From contig NW_008710694.1 of the NCBI RefSeq assembly GCF_000327385.1, positions 942,450-1,006,449 on the forward strand: DNA of 64,000 nucleotides, written 5' to 3'. This DNA is from Lottia gigantea (Eukaryota > Mollusca > Gastropoda > Lottiidae). Shown piece after piece: positions 38,001 through 47,039 of this stretch. How positions within the stretch are numbered: position 1 is the first letter of the stretch; the number at the start of each line of letters is the position of its first letter. The position numbers were made by a program, and so were the translations under genes. The notes under the pieces are model-generated. The model was not told the DNA's origin, did no database searches, and saw only the letters and a list, made by a program, of their open reading frames with translations.

Positions 38001-41000
38001 TTAATCACAGTCAGGAGACAGACAAAAAACATAACACCCCCTAAAACACTGCAAACTTTTACACTCTACATCTATTGAGACATATTCAAAACATCACTTG
38101 ATACACTAGTCTACATGTCTATGACCCACTGCCCTAAATACTAGATTACCCAGACTGTAGTAATGTTATAAAGAATATCTTTTTACTGAAAGTGCATAAG
38201 CCACATTCTTATAACAGTTTTCTCCAGTGAAATGGGAACAAATCTTATCTAAACCTTCAATCTAGAGCTATGTAAATTAAAACTGTTTACAATGAAAATA
38301 TTTGGACTGTAAAAATTAATTAGACAACTTGACAAATGTCAGTAGAATAAATCTCTCTATCTTGACTCCGGTGAAATGTGACACTATTTATTTTGTGGTT
38401 TCTCAGATCTCACAAATTGACTTTAAACAAAATAAAAAACCCGAAAATATTGAAAAACATGGGATTAAAAATCTTAATCATCAAATATTCAACAAATGAA
38501 ATAAAAAGTTTTATTTGAAAGTTTAAGAAAATACGCAGAATTTCTGATCCATAGTTTTCTTGATGCTTTGTCAATATCACTTATCACTTCATACATGTAT
38601 TAAGATATTGTAAACTCTTTCTTTGTTTGAATATCATTTCTCAAACTCAACAATATTGGATGTAAAATGTATAATTTTGACAACTCCTAAATACACTGGT
38701 GACAACTGAGATGTAAAGCATGAGTTAATGCATGTCTAGCCTGTCTTTTTTGATAAAAAGGTGTCTGCCTGTTTTTTTTTATAAAGAGGTGTCTTTTGAT
38801 AGACATGTCTAGCCTGTTTTTTGATAAAGACTGCGTCTAGCCTATTTTTTGATAAAGACTGCGTCTAGCCTATTTTTTGATAAAGACTGCGTCTAGCCTA
38901 TTTTTTGATAAAGACTGCGTCTAGCCTATTTTTTGATAAAGACATGTCTAGCCTATTTGTTTGATAAAGATTTGATAGAAATTTTTGTGTGGGAGGATAT
39001 TGACAAGGGATAATTCAACATGTAAAAACTGTAATGTTACCAGATTAACACTAAAGCTTCACCTTGTGGTTTGTTATTGTCTTCTCTAAGCCATTAGTCA
39101 ACAAACAGGAGGATCTTTTATCAATGAAATACAGCCAGAATATAACAGGCATCATGCCAATTTCAATATTTATAGTGGAATTAACCAGAAAAACTCAAAA
39201 ATCTCTCAGTCATCGACCTTTTACTCTACATAATTTAGTATCCTTTACTCTACATCATTTAGTATCTTTTACTCTACATCATTTAGTATCTTTTACTCTA
39301 CATCATTTAGTATCTTTTACTCTACATCATTTAGTATCTTTTACTCTACATCATTTAGTATCTTTTACTCTACATCATTTAGTATCTTTTACTCTACATC
39401 ATTTAGTATCTTTTACTCTACATCATTTAGTATCTTTTACTCTACATCATTTAGTATCTTTTACTCTACATCATTTAGTATCTTTTATTACTCTACATCA
39501 TTTAGTATCTTTTACTCTACATCATTTAGTATCTTTTACTCTACATCATTTAGTATCTTTTACTCTACATCATTTAGTATCTTTTACTCTACATCATTTA
39601 GTATCTTTTATTACTCTACATCATTTAGTATCTTTTACTCTACATCATTTAGTATCTTTTACTCTACATCATTTAGTATCTTTTACTCTACATCATTTAG
39701 TATCTTTTATTACTCTACATCATTTAGTATCTTTTACTCTACATCATTTAGTATCTTTTACTCTACATCATTTAGTATCATCTTGAAACAATAACATTAT
39801 CTCAATATTTTCTTACTGTGTTTTAATAATTCAGGGTAGGGTATTGTGCTATGTAGTTGTAGGTTTTATGTCGCAAGGTAAATTAATCAAGCTTGGATAG
39901 CACTGACATGTTACTTGCTCTATGGAATCTCAAAAGTTCCGGATTCCCAAACGACATATTTGAACTAACAGATGCAACTGTAAGTACAATTTGAACTACA
40001 AGTCAGAAGAACAAATTTCACAATTAATAAAGAAATTCTGATACGTAAATATAAATATATAAATATAAAAATATTTCATAGCCTTGATCAGAATTACAAA
40101 ACTGTCTCCTTCAAATCATACAAAAACACAAAACAACGCAAAAACGTTTGTGTTGGAATTGCGAACATCAGTGACAGACATACTCTAATTAGTTCTTAAA
40201 AGATATTTTGCGTTTCGGAAATCTTACTTGCCTGAAGGTTATTACACTCCTTTAATTTTATGCACTACTTTGAACAAGATATTACAGATATTATTATTTG
40301 TCGCAGAAAGAAATGCGTAATCACATTAATTAACTAGGTATTGCCCAATAATGCCAATCAACTGATATTTCAAACTGAACTACAATAACAAAATATTTTC
40401 ACTGTTAAAATAGTGCTCAATACATCAGTTGTAGAGCAATAACATCACACTTTGTGAAACTCTCAGTAACAACATAAATAGGTGAAAATATTATCTAGAA
40501 ATTAGGATATGTTTATTAAGTTGAACAATGTAAACAAATAATGTTAAAATAATAGTTTAGGTCAACGTGGCCAGTTAGAAATAGTTTTAAACTGTAAAAC
40601 AACCTAATTATCACGTACTCTTAGTTTAAAAGTTAAACTCTTTAACTTGGCACGTCACATCATGAAGTGTGACACAAGTTAACGTCACTACTTTACTCTA
40701 CCATTTGGCACGACTCCAAGCTCGGATGATACAATTAACGTTTAATTACCTTTTAATTAACAAAAGGTCATTATCAAAATCTCTCACTGATTTCATTTTG
40801 AATTGATATAATGAAAGAAGTGATGAAGTCTTTGAATAGAATTTAGCAACTGTAAGTATGATATATATGTATAGCTTTATGGAACAACAATCACTGGTAA
40901 AAGTTTTATGTAACTTTTCGACGTAATAATTTGAAAATCACTTCAAACAAAGTCTCAATTTTTCTAACATCAGAAAGCATTATCCAGTATTTACAGTTTT

Positions 41001-41328
41001 TGAAAGAAATGTTGCCAAATCCAGTTACAAAGTGGCGTCAGGTGTTCAGGAAAAGCAAGAATGTCCTGCCTTGATGGTGACTATTAAACCGTTCTCAGTG
41101 AGAAGATCAGAAGATTTTGATATACTCAATAAGTAATTGACAACAGCTCAATGCTTAATCAGCTTATTCAAAATCCATGAAAATAGCAAGTTGAAAAATT
41201 GACCAACCTTTAAACTGGATTTATAATTTCCATTAGATTTAAACATCAATCCTAACCGTACATGTATTTCATTGGTGCGTTTAAAGGATGGGTCACAGTA
41301 CAGCACCTCTTGAAAACTTTTTATTGCC
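23067..41328 (-). CDS. KDM6A: KDM6 (UTX-type) histone H3K27 demethylase, 5' end missing, 24 exons read
   Basis: Twenty-four exons with GT-AG borders and matching phases encode about 1164 residues. They align in order with human UTX as I recall it: TPR repeats ([64 protein letters not shown]), the [20 protein letters not shown] motif, a disordered linker, [55 protein letters not shown], then JmjC and the C-terminal zinc module. Iron ligands are visible as H and E in GHQENNNF and the later H in [19 protein letters not shown] is the 2-oxoglutarate-side loop; YCDDCE and VHCQDC supply the four zinc cysteines. UTX removes methyl groups from H3K27me2/3 in the nucleus within the MLL3/4 COMPASS complex. 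The exons coding the first 150 or so residues are absent, and the first exon read starts in phase 2. All catalytic residues are intact. The last exon is tentative. Confidence 0.95.
23452..23616 (-). CDS. KDM6A: KDM6 exon w: second zinc cysteine pair
   Basis: [20 protein letters not shown], then [20 protein letters not shown] and [20 protein letters not shown] gives the other two zinc ligands. Ends CAT|GTGAGT, phase 0, so a further coding exon is expected. Confidence 0.95.
23975..24101 (-). CDS. KDM6A: KDM6 exon v: first zinc cysteine pair
   Basis: [20 protein letters not shown], then [20 protein letters not shown]-x2-C supplies two zinc ligands. Ends GAG|GTTAGT. Confidence 0.93.
24476..24660 (-). 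CDS. KDM6A: KDM6 exon u: end of JmjC, helical linker
   Basis: [20 protein letters not shown], then [20 protein letters not shown] and [10 protein letters not shown]. Ends in phase 2 at AA|GTGAGT. Confidence 0.96.
24790..24940 (+). mobile_element. decayed TATACGCCCAC-type element in a KDM6 intron
   Basis: Has 'atcaagggctgtaactctgt' and ends 'atgtgtgtgtata', resembling the element at 17397-17899 and the fragment at 57573. Left end not definable. Confidence 0.4.
24950..25094 (-). CDS. KDM6A: KDM6 exon t: JmjC second iron histidine
   Basis: [20 protein letters not shown], then [20 protein letters not shown] and QAV; the His of GTVHW completes the iron triad. Ends GTG|GTAAGT. Confidence 0.97.
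25415..25529 (-). CDS. KDM6A: KDM6 exon s: JmjC HxE iron ligands
   Basis: (G)[19 protein letters not shown] then [18 protein letters not shown]; supplies the His and Glu of the iron-binding triad. Ends AG|GTAATA. Confidence 0.97.
25769..25974 (-). CDS. KDM6A: KDM6 exon r: JmjC domain, first part
   Basis: [20 protein letters not shown], then [20 protein letters not shown] and [13 protein letters not shown]. Start of the catalytic fold, including the Lys/Thr side that holds 2-oxoglutarate. Ends CCTG|GTTAGT. Confidence 0.96.
26287..26360 (-). CDS. KDM6A: KDM6 exon q: acidic/serine/lysine segment
   Basis: [20 protein letters not shown] then TSSK; the human counterpart is EENEKRSHHKDHSDSEST. Ends AA|GTAAGT. 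Confidence 0.93.
26804..26935 (-). CDS. KDM6A: KDM6 exon p: [18 protein letters not shown]
   Basis: [20 protein letters not shown] then [20 protein letters not shown]; ends CGA|GTAAGT, phase 0. Confidence 0.96.
27198..27268 (-). CDS. KDM6A: KDM6 exon o: [13 protein letters not shown]
   Basis: [20 protein letters not shown] then RAQ; ends CAG|GTAATG, phase 0. Confidence 0.96.
27498..27597 (-). CDS. KDM6A: KDM6 exon n: [10 protein letters not shown]
   Basis: [20 protein letters not shown] then [13 protein letters not shown]; ends TTAG|GTACGT. Confidence 0.96.
27638..27860 (-). mobile_element. LINE 3'-end remnant in a KDM6 intron
   Basis: The minus strand can be read [13 protein letters not shown], then after a stop [19 protein letters not shown] and [17 protein letters not shown]. 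The spacing W..(S/T)..C...E..R...E.K..R...KAR, then C-x2-C and LARI, resembles the C-terminal end of non-LTR retrotransposon ORF2 proteins (typically CPxCGRxFRARIGLxSH). It is truncated to about 70 codons, with one stop and loss of the final zinc histidines. The plus-strand 67-codon ORF here is its shadow. Confidence 0.5.
28020..28141 (-). CDS. KDM6A: KDM6 exon m: proline-rich NPPTPSVY
   Basis: [20 protein letters not shown] then [20 protein letters not shown]; ends TAT|GTAAGT. Human has [25 protein letters not shown]. Confidence 0.96.
28488..29379 (-). CDS. KDM6A: KDM6 exon l: long disordered linker
   Basis: 892 nt in one exon, rich in Ser, Thr, Pro, Asn and acidic/Lys runs ([17 protein letters not shown]), ending [16 protein letters not shown]. 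Low-complexity linker between the TPR and JmjC halves; only the last 20 residues align clearly with vertebrate UTX (VLKACRNLGK). Confidence 0.93.
29430..29700. repeat. repeat-like segments in a KDM6 intron
   Basis: Two blocks here share 'ctctggaaaaatttt / cccctggaggcttt' and 'tctaaatattattcattcaa / tctaaataatattctttcaa', so this intron holds a rough tandem duplication of a dispersed-repeat-like segment with G-rich 'ggggtatgggggcatg'. Confidence 0.4.
29738..29917 (-). CDS. KDM6A: KDM6 exon k: LTPQ..L segment
   Basis: [20 protein letters not shown], then [20 protein letters not shown] and [16 protein letters not shown]. Matches the human [21 protein letters not shown] region. Phase 0 at both ends. 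Confidence 0.92.
30241..30318 (-). CDS. KDM6A: KDM6 exon j: basic segment, possible NLS
   Basis: 78 nt, phase 0 at both ends, ending [11 protein letters not shown], a basic cluster that could help nuclear import. Its symmetrical phase would allow skipping without a frame change. Vertebrate UTX has alternative exons in this part. Confidence 0.8.
30583..30673 (-). CDS. KDM6A: KDM6 exon i: SIEEAW motif
   Basis: [20 protein letters not shown] then [10 protein letters not shown]; the most conserved part of the UTX linker. Ends CAG|GTGTGT. Confidence 0.95.
30873..30948 (-). CDS. KDM6A: KDM6 exon h
   Basis: [20 protein letters not shown] then HFQN; equivalent to the human LAARIKYLQAQL segment after the TPRs. 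Ends AA|GTAAGT. Confidence 0.9.
31247..31422 (-). CDS. KDM6A: KDM6 exon g: TPR
   Basis: [20 protein letters not shown], then [20 protein letters not shown]; nearly identical to human UTX. Ends AAAG|GTTGGT. Confidence 0.96.
31807..31905 (-). CDS. KDM6A: KDM6 exon f: TPR
   Basis: [20 protein letters not shown] then [12 protein letters not shown]; ends GG|GTAGGT. Confidence 0.94.
31906..33324 (-). other. KDM6 intron with long hairpin
   Basis: A 1.4-kb intron, otherwise plain AT-rich, carrying the inverted repeat at 32751-32920. Confidence 0.6.
32751..32920. repeat. 170-bp palindromic hairpin
   Basis: Left arm 32751-32835 (ataaaacactaagatat ... taacgttatcaagta) is complementary to right arm 32843-32920 (tacttgataacgttacc ... 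atatcttagtgttttat), with only 7 bases between. Small bulges account for the arm-length difference. In KDM6 pre-mRNA it would form a long stem. Confidence 0.92.
33325..33448 (-). CDS. KDM6A: KDM6 exon e: TPR
   Basis: [20 protein letters not shown] then [20 protein letters not shown]; ends AG|GTAAGT. Confidence 0.94.
33804..33897 (-). CDS. KDM6A: KDM6 exon d: TPR
   Basis: [19 protein letters not shown], then [12 protein letters not shown]; ends CTAG|GTAAGT in phase 1. Matches human SAKEAYEQLLQTENL..VKATVLQQLG. Confidence 0.93.
34202..34236 (-). CDS. KDM6A: KDM6 exon c: 35-nt micro-like exon
   Basis: Only 35 nt: (A)TT then [11 protein letters not shown], ending GAG|GTAAAG. Both neighbours fit in phase and the IAHL motif matches human EIQFHIAHLYE. 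Confidence 0.88.
34237..36009 (-). other. KDM6 intron with degenerate tandem repeat
   Basis: 1.8-kb intron. Small ORFs at 34535-34774 and 35047-35313 (minus) have no domain I recognise. Contains a diffuse repeat at 35765-35965. Confidence 0.5.
35765..35965. repeat. degenerate tandem repeat around 'cttctgaacataacac'
   Basis: About ten irregular units built on 'acttctgaacataacacata', spaced by roughly 15-30 bases with many substitutions. Confidence 0.6.
36010..36064 (-). CDS. KDM6A: KDM6 exon b: TPR
   Basis: 55 nt, [18 protein letters not shown], ending A|GTAAGT. The preceding intron is 5.1 kb and contains two minisatellites. Confidence 0.88.
36541..36585. repeat. 17-bp-arm hairpin
   Basis: cactatcgcataagctg and cagcttttgcgatagtg pair with one mismatch across an 11-base loop. 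Confidence 0.75.
38731..38970. repeat. 28-bp tandem repeat, about 7-8 units
   Basis: Unit near 'tctagcctattttttgataa'+'agactgcg', with four identical units in the middle and diverged ones at both ends. Confidence 0.9.
39218..39782. repeat. 24-bp minisatellite with 27-bp variants
   Basis: Unit ttttactctacatcatttag+tatc, about 23 copies, very homogeneous. Three units carry a 3-base insertion (tttTATtactc), which keeps the plus frame open; the 240-codon plus ORF (SFTLHHLV period) is a repeat artefact, antisense within a KDM6 intron. Confidence 0.95.
41208..41328 (-). CDS. KDM6A: KDM6 exon a: [18 protein letters not shown]
   Basis: Starts in phase 2 (one base completes the previous codon; human has Trp there). 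Reads [20 protein letters not shown] through [17 protein letters not shown], ending AAG|GTTGGT. Confidence 0.93.
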
Positions 41329-44299
41329 CTGAAAATAGAAAATAATAATTCATTATAATATATATTCATTTGCTTAAATCTGACTATCATTTTACTTCAG
41401 TATTATATAGTATAAAGTATCTTGTTATGATGTAAATGGAAAGGTGTAATGATTCTTACGTTATCTATATTAATAATTGTTTATCAGCAGAAAGATCCTA
41501 CTTTCATATTTTCATAATGAAAAGTGCTGCATATTGAGTAAATTGGCAGGTAATGGATATAACTATAAAAAATAAAATCAACCTTTCTAAAAGAATTGAA
41601 ACAATATCAGCCCTAGAAGTTGTATATACGTGCATGTTCTTTAAGCAACAGAACTTTGAGATTTAATTATCACAAAGCAAATTTGTTACTAAAATTGTGT
41701 GGCTGGTTATTCAAACATTTTTCCGCAATAATTTGTTTGAAGGAATTTAATTGGTAAAGAAGTAAACTCTCTACCAATCAAAATTAATGACGAGAATATG
41801 AGATTGTGACAGCAACAACTACAGGATCATTGTCATGTAACGTTGCTTAAGGAACATGATATACGAATAGAGAATCAATCTATTGTATGATATTTTGCTG
41901 AAATATAAGTTATGCAGTCAATTGTTTAATTTAATCATCATCATTCACCATTTTTCTAATCTTGGAGATGGCAATTAAACAAATATACATAATAGCACGT
42001 CAGTTACAACTGGAAAATATAGCTTGATCAGCACCATTCAACAACTTCTACCTGAACAAATATTTTATACATAGTGACGTTAAGACTTTGTCATTATTAG
42101 ACTACTGTAGAAGAGTTAGATATAAATTGATGTAATAATGTTGATTTTATAAGAGATAGATTGATTTTATATCTAAGAATAGATTGGAATGGTATTAATA
42201 GTAGCAACCCAATAACCTCCACATGTAGGCGAGGAAAAATGAGGTAAAACTATTGATCTACAAGGAAACTAGGAAATTGCCATTACCAGCTTATTTCTCT
42301 TATCTTTTCATAATGTCGTCAAAAAATTGTTTTTGCCTCAAATAATTATAAATCATGACGAAAATGCTATAGAATGAACTTGTTGTCATGTTTCTATATA
42401 AAGTCAGTCAGAATTCAGTTCAACATAACAGAGATGACGTCAACTTGGAATGAGTTTATACGTCAAAGAACTCTACATTCCATATATGGTCATGTCGAAG
42501 AAATGTTTAAAAAATATTGATTTTTCAAAATACTGTCTGCTTTGAAATTTGAATTCAATCTTTCAGAATTCTGTCACAGATTTTTAAAATAACCGTTTCA
42601 GAAATGCATGACATGATAAAAGATAATATGCTTACACTAGTCTAGCTGACACAGTGATATTTCTGATTGAAACTGGCTGAATTCTACTTTAAAATTTAAC
42701 TTGTGTTGATCTCATAATTCCAAATGATATTTTCATACAAAATATCATAAAAATATCATTTTGAACAACTTAATTAATGAATAAATAAATGGATGAATGA
42801 TCAAATCCATTAAATGGAATGAATAAAGAAATACCTTGATCAAGTATTTAATTAGTAAAGATATAGAAATTTCACACATTATAAAATATTTTTAACTATT
42901 TGCATGAAAACTTGTGAGAAAATAAAGTAATTCAGAAAATTTATTTTGACTTGGCAATATTTCTGAATAAACATGTTTATGAAAAAATTCTTTACTATTT
43001 CCAAACATGTTATGATATAATATTATTGATCAACATGTATATGAATAACTTTTCAATTATTACTGACAATATCTATGCAGCAATTCTTCATTATCCATAG
43101 TGGCCGTAAATTTTCCAGTCGCATTTTGAATGTGCTCTATATAACATTACTATGTACATTAATATATATGAGTATATCATAATAATGTTACTTGATGAGA
43201 TCCAGGTTTGTTATTATTATCTTATAGCATGATAGAAAAACACATTAGGCAAAATAACATTGTCTTCAATTAAAACTAATCATCAGAAAGCACTGTATTT
43301 GTATTATCTAAAGAGTAAACAGACACAGATATACCTTAACTAGATAACCTGATGGCTCTCAGAAATGTATGTTACTGTGTAGAGACAATGGACACAAGCC
43401 CAGATTTTTGCATAATATGCAAACAGAATTACTAGTTTAAATACTGAGATACTGAGTAACAATCATAGTTACCAAATAGGGAGCAATTAGGTGTGGAAAC
43501 TTTTTCTATGAAGTGCTATCTTTTAAATAATGAATTCATCAATTGATAATTTCATGAAAATTCTCTTATTATCCCCAGTATTAACAATATAACTATAATT
43601 ATTATAACATACATTGAACAAGTTGTGTTTGATGTATTGTATAATAGTAATTGTTGGTGGTAATGTCTGATTCACTATATGCTCTCTATATAGCACTAGA
43701 CTTTACATCATTTATTATTTATAATTAAATACAATATACCACACTGATTAATATAATCAAACTTTTACATTATATATTTCTTTTCATTTTATATTACAGT
43801 ACATTATATAAGTACCATTGTCTTAATTACAATTTCCATCAAGTGGAGTTTCTATGAGGGGCCATTCAGAAATGGGTATGGCCAGGCATTGGCTTTATTG
43901 GCATTGGATTAAAATTTTTATATTAGTTCTTAAATGTCTGGTGCTGTAAACCCTCAAGACAATTCTGTGGCCTCTTTACAGCCCCTCCATGATTCCTAGA
44001 AACATCACTGTTACTATCTGAAGGGTAGAACCAACAAAAACCTAAAGAACAAATTTTTTTTGAAAGCTATTTATATCAAGTGACATATGTGACAACAAGA
44101 ACTTGCAAATATTTGAAATCATTTTTAGCACTTAAATGACCATTCGCCACAAATACAAAAAACTGGATCTGAGAGCTAGCCACATTGAAAAAACAGCTAT
44201 TAGAACAGAGGGTGGCTTTTTTTCTACACCCTAGAGGTGTCAAATTATTGTACTTATGTTGTCACCCCCAATCTCTAGAATAAAATATAAACAACTACA

Positions 44300-44416
44300 A
44301 AAATAACAATTCAACAAACTGACACTGGGCAGGCCATCAGAAGTACTGGCTAAGGCATTAGAATGATCTTACCTCCAGGAAGATTCAAACCTACAGCTTC
44401 TCCACTCTCAGTTACA
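44300..44416 (-). mobile_element. tRNA-derived SINE, family 2, minus copy
   Basis: Minus strand: A-box-like taactgagagtgg (44402-44414), B box ggtttgaatc (44382-44391), then 'cttcctggaggtaagatcat' and 'gcccagtgtcag', collinear with the plus copy at 59786. The near-perfect 'GGAG|GTAAGA' here is SINE sequence, not a KDM6 splice donor. Confidence 0.65.
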
Positions 44417-44420
44417 TCTC

Positions 44421-44499
44421 AAACTAATCTTAATCAGATTAATTAAAGTTGTTGATGACTGAATACACCCAAATCAAAGTTTGGTGGAAAACGTGCTCA
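44421..44499 (-). repeat. 80-90 bp dispersed repeat, minus copy
   Basis: Reverse complement 'gagcacgttttccaccaaac'...'tttgatttgggtgta'...'tcatcaacaactttaattaa' matches 46183-46275 on plus. It directly abuts the SINE head, so it may be the 5' part of a composite element. Confidence 0.7.
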
Positions 44500-45039
44500 T
44501 TGATATATACAACAAACAAAGGAATACACTTGAGTAACATTTCCTAGTAGAGGTGTGAATAAGAGAGGAAATAGAACTATAAATAAATGATGACAAAATG
44601 AAATATTACTATATGATTGTATGTAAAATTTCCCCATGTTAATTTGATAACACATGGTATATCCTGCTAGAATTTCTATTATATCATCCAATCATTTCAA
44701 TTATTCATATTGTCTTATATCACCCATTGTTTTTAAATTAATAAGGGCGGGTTAACGAGACTAAAGGCACTTTTACTGTTGTGACATGGAATGTCATATA
44801 GCTGCCACAAATATCCTTAATTATGACATGACAGCATCACTTAATGACATAAATCTTGTAATAAATGGCATTTTTCTATGGCAATGGCACCTTATGTCGG
44901 TAACTTATAATATTTATGTCAATGGCTTCATGACATGTAAATATCACTATCGGTAAAAAAAACCTTCTAATGTATATGTCAATGACATTATGACATGGCA
45001 GTAGCCTTATGTCAGTACACATCTAGTTATTATGTGATT

Positions 45040-45210
45040 GACATGGCATGGCATTGACATGAAATGACATGGCAGTGACAGCTAATGACATGGCAGTGAC
45101 AGCTAATGACATGGCAGTGACAGCTAATGACATGGCAGTGACAGCTAATGACATGGCAGTGACACCTATGACATAATATTGACATCTGATGACATGGCAG
45201 TGACACCTTA
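45040..45210. repeat. 21-bp tandem repeat 'gacatggcagtgacagctaat'
   Basis: Five near-identical 21-bp units, embedded in a wider zone (about 44760-45350) where 'atgacatggcag', 'tgacatggaatg' and 'atgtcaatg' recur irregularly and on both strands. Confidence 0.85.
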
Positions 45211-45491
45211 TGGCATTACACGACTTATGGTTGTGTCAATGTTATTATGACACTGCAGTGACACCCTATGACATGGCAGTATAACCTAATAACCTCGTAG
45301 TTAAAAACTACTAACCCATATATTGAATGACATGACATAATGGTGACACCCAATAAAACCCAGCTGTTATTATACTACTATAGTATCGAGTCGTCAGTAA
45401 CCTACTACCAATAACTAATGACTATTAATAAATTAAATCTTTACATAGCCTTTTCTTTAAGCAAAGAATCATATGACAAAACCATACTTAC

Positions 45492-45504
45492 TCAGCCATT
45501 TTGA
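45492..45504 (-). CDS. KDM6A: candidate alternative KDM6 start exon (M-A-E)
   Basis: Minus strand: a pyrimidine-rich acceptor (ttcttccccttttgtag), then TCAAAATGGCTGA and a consensus donor GTAAGTAT. ATG GCT GA ends in phase 2, which is what the first recognised KDM6 exon at 41328 needs, giving M-A-E-A-I-K-S-F. If the acceptor is not used, the exon would extend upstream as a first exon. Phase agreement has a one-in-three chance of being accidental. Confidence 0.3.
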
Positions 45505-46182
45505 CTACAAAAGGGGAAGAACAATTAACTTATTGTCATAAATTTGTCACTCTTCCTTCCTCTAATTACTTCTCACGGAACTTGCTAACTTCCTATAGTA
45601 TGATACACTTAATAAATAATCCAATACTATTGGTCTATTGTCCTGTCAATCACTATTACATCAATGACTATTCACAGGAATCAAAGAGTGTCAACCTCTC
45701 AGACAACTGCACACGAGGGAAATGAGAAAACTTAGCATTCATTGATAAAATATGCATGTGTAATACATCCGTACAATTGCTCAATATTTGTGTACTTAAC
45801 ACAATGACGTATGACCTAGTTGTATTGGACTCCTGGGCCGGCCGTATTCATGTTCATTCATGATATCAACCAAATAACCTCCACCCAATCCTTAACTCTA
45901 GATAAATTACGTCATTACTGACTACATATAATAGTGTATACACCACACCAAGGTAATATTCTACTTGAAGTTAAACTCTATTACGTAATGTAACTATGAT
46001 ACATACACACGTGAGGATATACCACTAGTTGTAAATTTATACTGCATTATGTATTACCTCATTTCATAGATATTTGAATATCCTTGAATGCATGGAATTT
46101 AAAATCGTGTAGTTATTGAGCTATAATTAAATCAAGACGTGATCATAAGTCAAGTGTAATCCTTGTTGTTTGTTGTATTACA

Positions 46183-46275
46183 CTGAGCACGTTTTTCACC
46201 AAACTTTGATTTGGGTGTATGTGTCAACCTTATTAAGTCATCAACATCTTTAATTAAACTTAATCAGATTAATTA
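46183..46275 (+). repeat. 80-90 bp dispersed repeat, plus copy
   Basis: Inverted relative to 44421-44499: 'gagcacgtttttcaccaaac', 'tttgatttgggtgtat', 'tcatcaacatctttaattaa', then 'cttaatcagattaatta'. Confidence 0.7.
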
Positions 46276-46886
46276 TAGACCATAGTTTAGTAAGTAGTAT
46301 TAGCTGTTCACTAAAATTCATACTAATTTTTTTCACTGAGGACAACATCTCTTTCTTACAGAGAATTGTGAGAATATCGTGGAGGTATCGAGCTATTGTT
46401 AAAATACTATCAACATATGATAAATGATCTTATAGTAAATATAATCAGATGTTTCCTAAAAAAATTTTCATAAAGAGAATTGTGACAAAAATTGCATAAT
46501 AGTAATACTGACAGATACCTGGATTTCAATTGCATCAGCTGTTAATGATATTTGATTTTGAATCTGATAAATATTCATTATCAAAATAATCAGTTTCACA
46601 ATCTGTGCACACCTGTTTCATATAAATTATATATTATATCATATGAATTTAAGTCTCATATCATTGCCAATCAGTATCAAATTAAATCAAGCTAGATCAA
46701 TCAAAATCACTCATGTATAAAAATCAATCAAGTAAAATCAACAAAGCAGAGGCAATCAAGTATTCAAATCTATTATGAAGAACCCTATGAAAGCATCGAA
46801 ATAAATCTAACAAACCCTATCAAATCAATCAAGCAAAATCAACCAGGTATCCAAATAAATCAAATTTAATAAAATAAGTATCTTAC

Positions 46887-46920
46887 CTGTTCATGAGGAC
46901 TGGTATATTGTACTCAGTGA
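46887..46920 (-). CDS. KDM6A: second candidate alternative KDM6 start exon (M-N-R)
   Basis: Minus strand CCTCATGAACAG|GTAAGATA is a near-perfect donor. ATG AAC AG ends in phase 2 and would join the exon at 41328 as M-N-R-A-I-K-S-F. The frame is open for some codons before the ATG. No transcription start is visible, so the upstream limit is arbitrary. Confidence 0.25.
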
Positions 46921-47039
46921 GAATAAAACAGATATTACGATATATACTATTAACTAACACAGTGTCACACTCTCATAGTAATAGTTGTAGAAATTAAACT
47001 TTCATGCCACAAACTATTGTATTATATAAACCAAATGAC

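Larger units (their letters stand above)
36065..41207 (-). other. 5.1-kb KDM6 intron
   Basis: Largest intron between recognised exons. Contains a short hairpin (36541-36585), a 28-bp repeat (38731-38970) and a 24-bp minisatellite (39218-39782). No further exon found in it. Confidence 0.65.
41329..45491. other. non-coding region upstream of the first recognised KDM6 exon
   Basis: I searched the minus strand for the expected TPR exons (human [20 protein letters not shown] and the preceding ones) and found none. Apart from a SINE near 44.3 kb and a 21-bp repeat near 45 kb it is AT-rich DNA. Probably KDM6 intron. Confidence 0.45.

Noticed and set aside
39064-39786. 240-codon plus ORF with SFTLHHLV repeats
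   Set aside because: 24-bp minisatellite in a KDM6 intron, antisense; no unique coding part with a recognisable domain.
44373-44420. Minus-strand donor GGAG|GTAAGA as a KDM6 exon end
   Set aside because: It lies inside a SINE whose other copy at 59.8 kb has the same sequence; no coding match.
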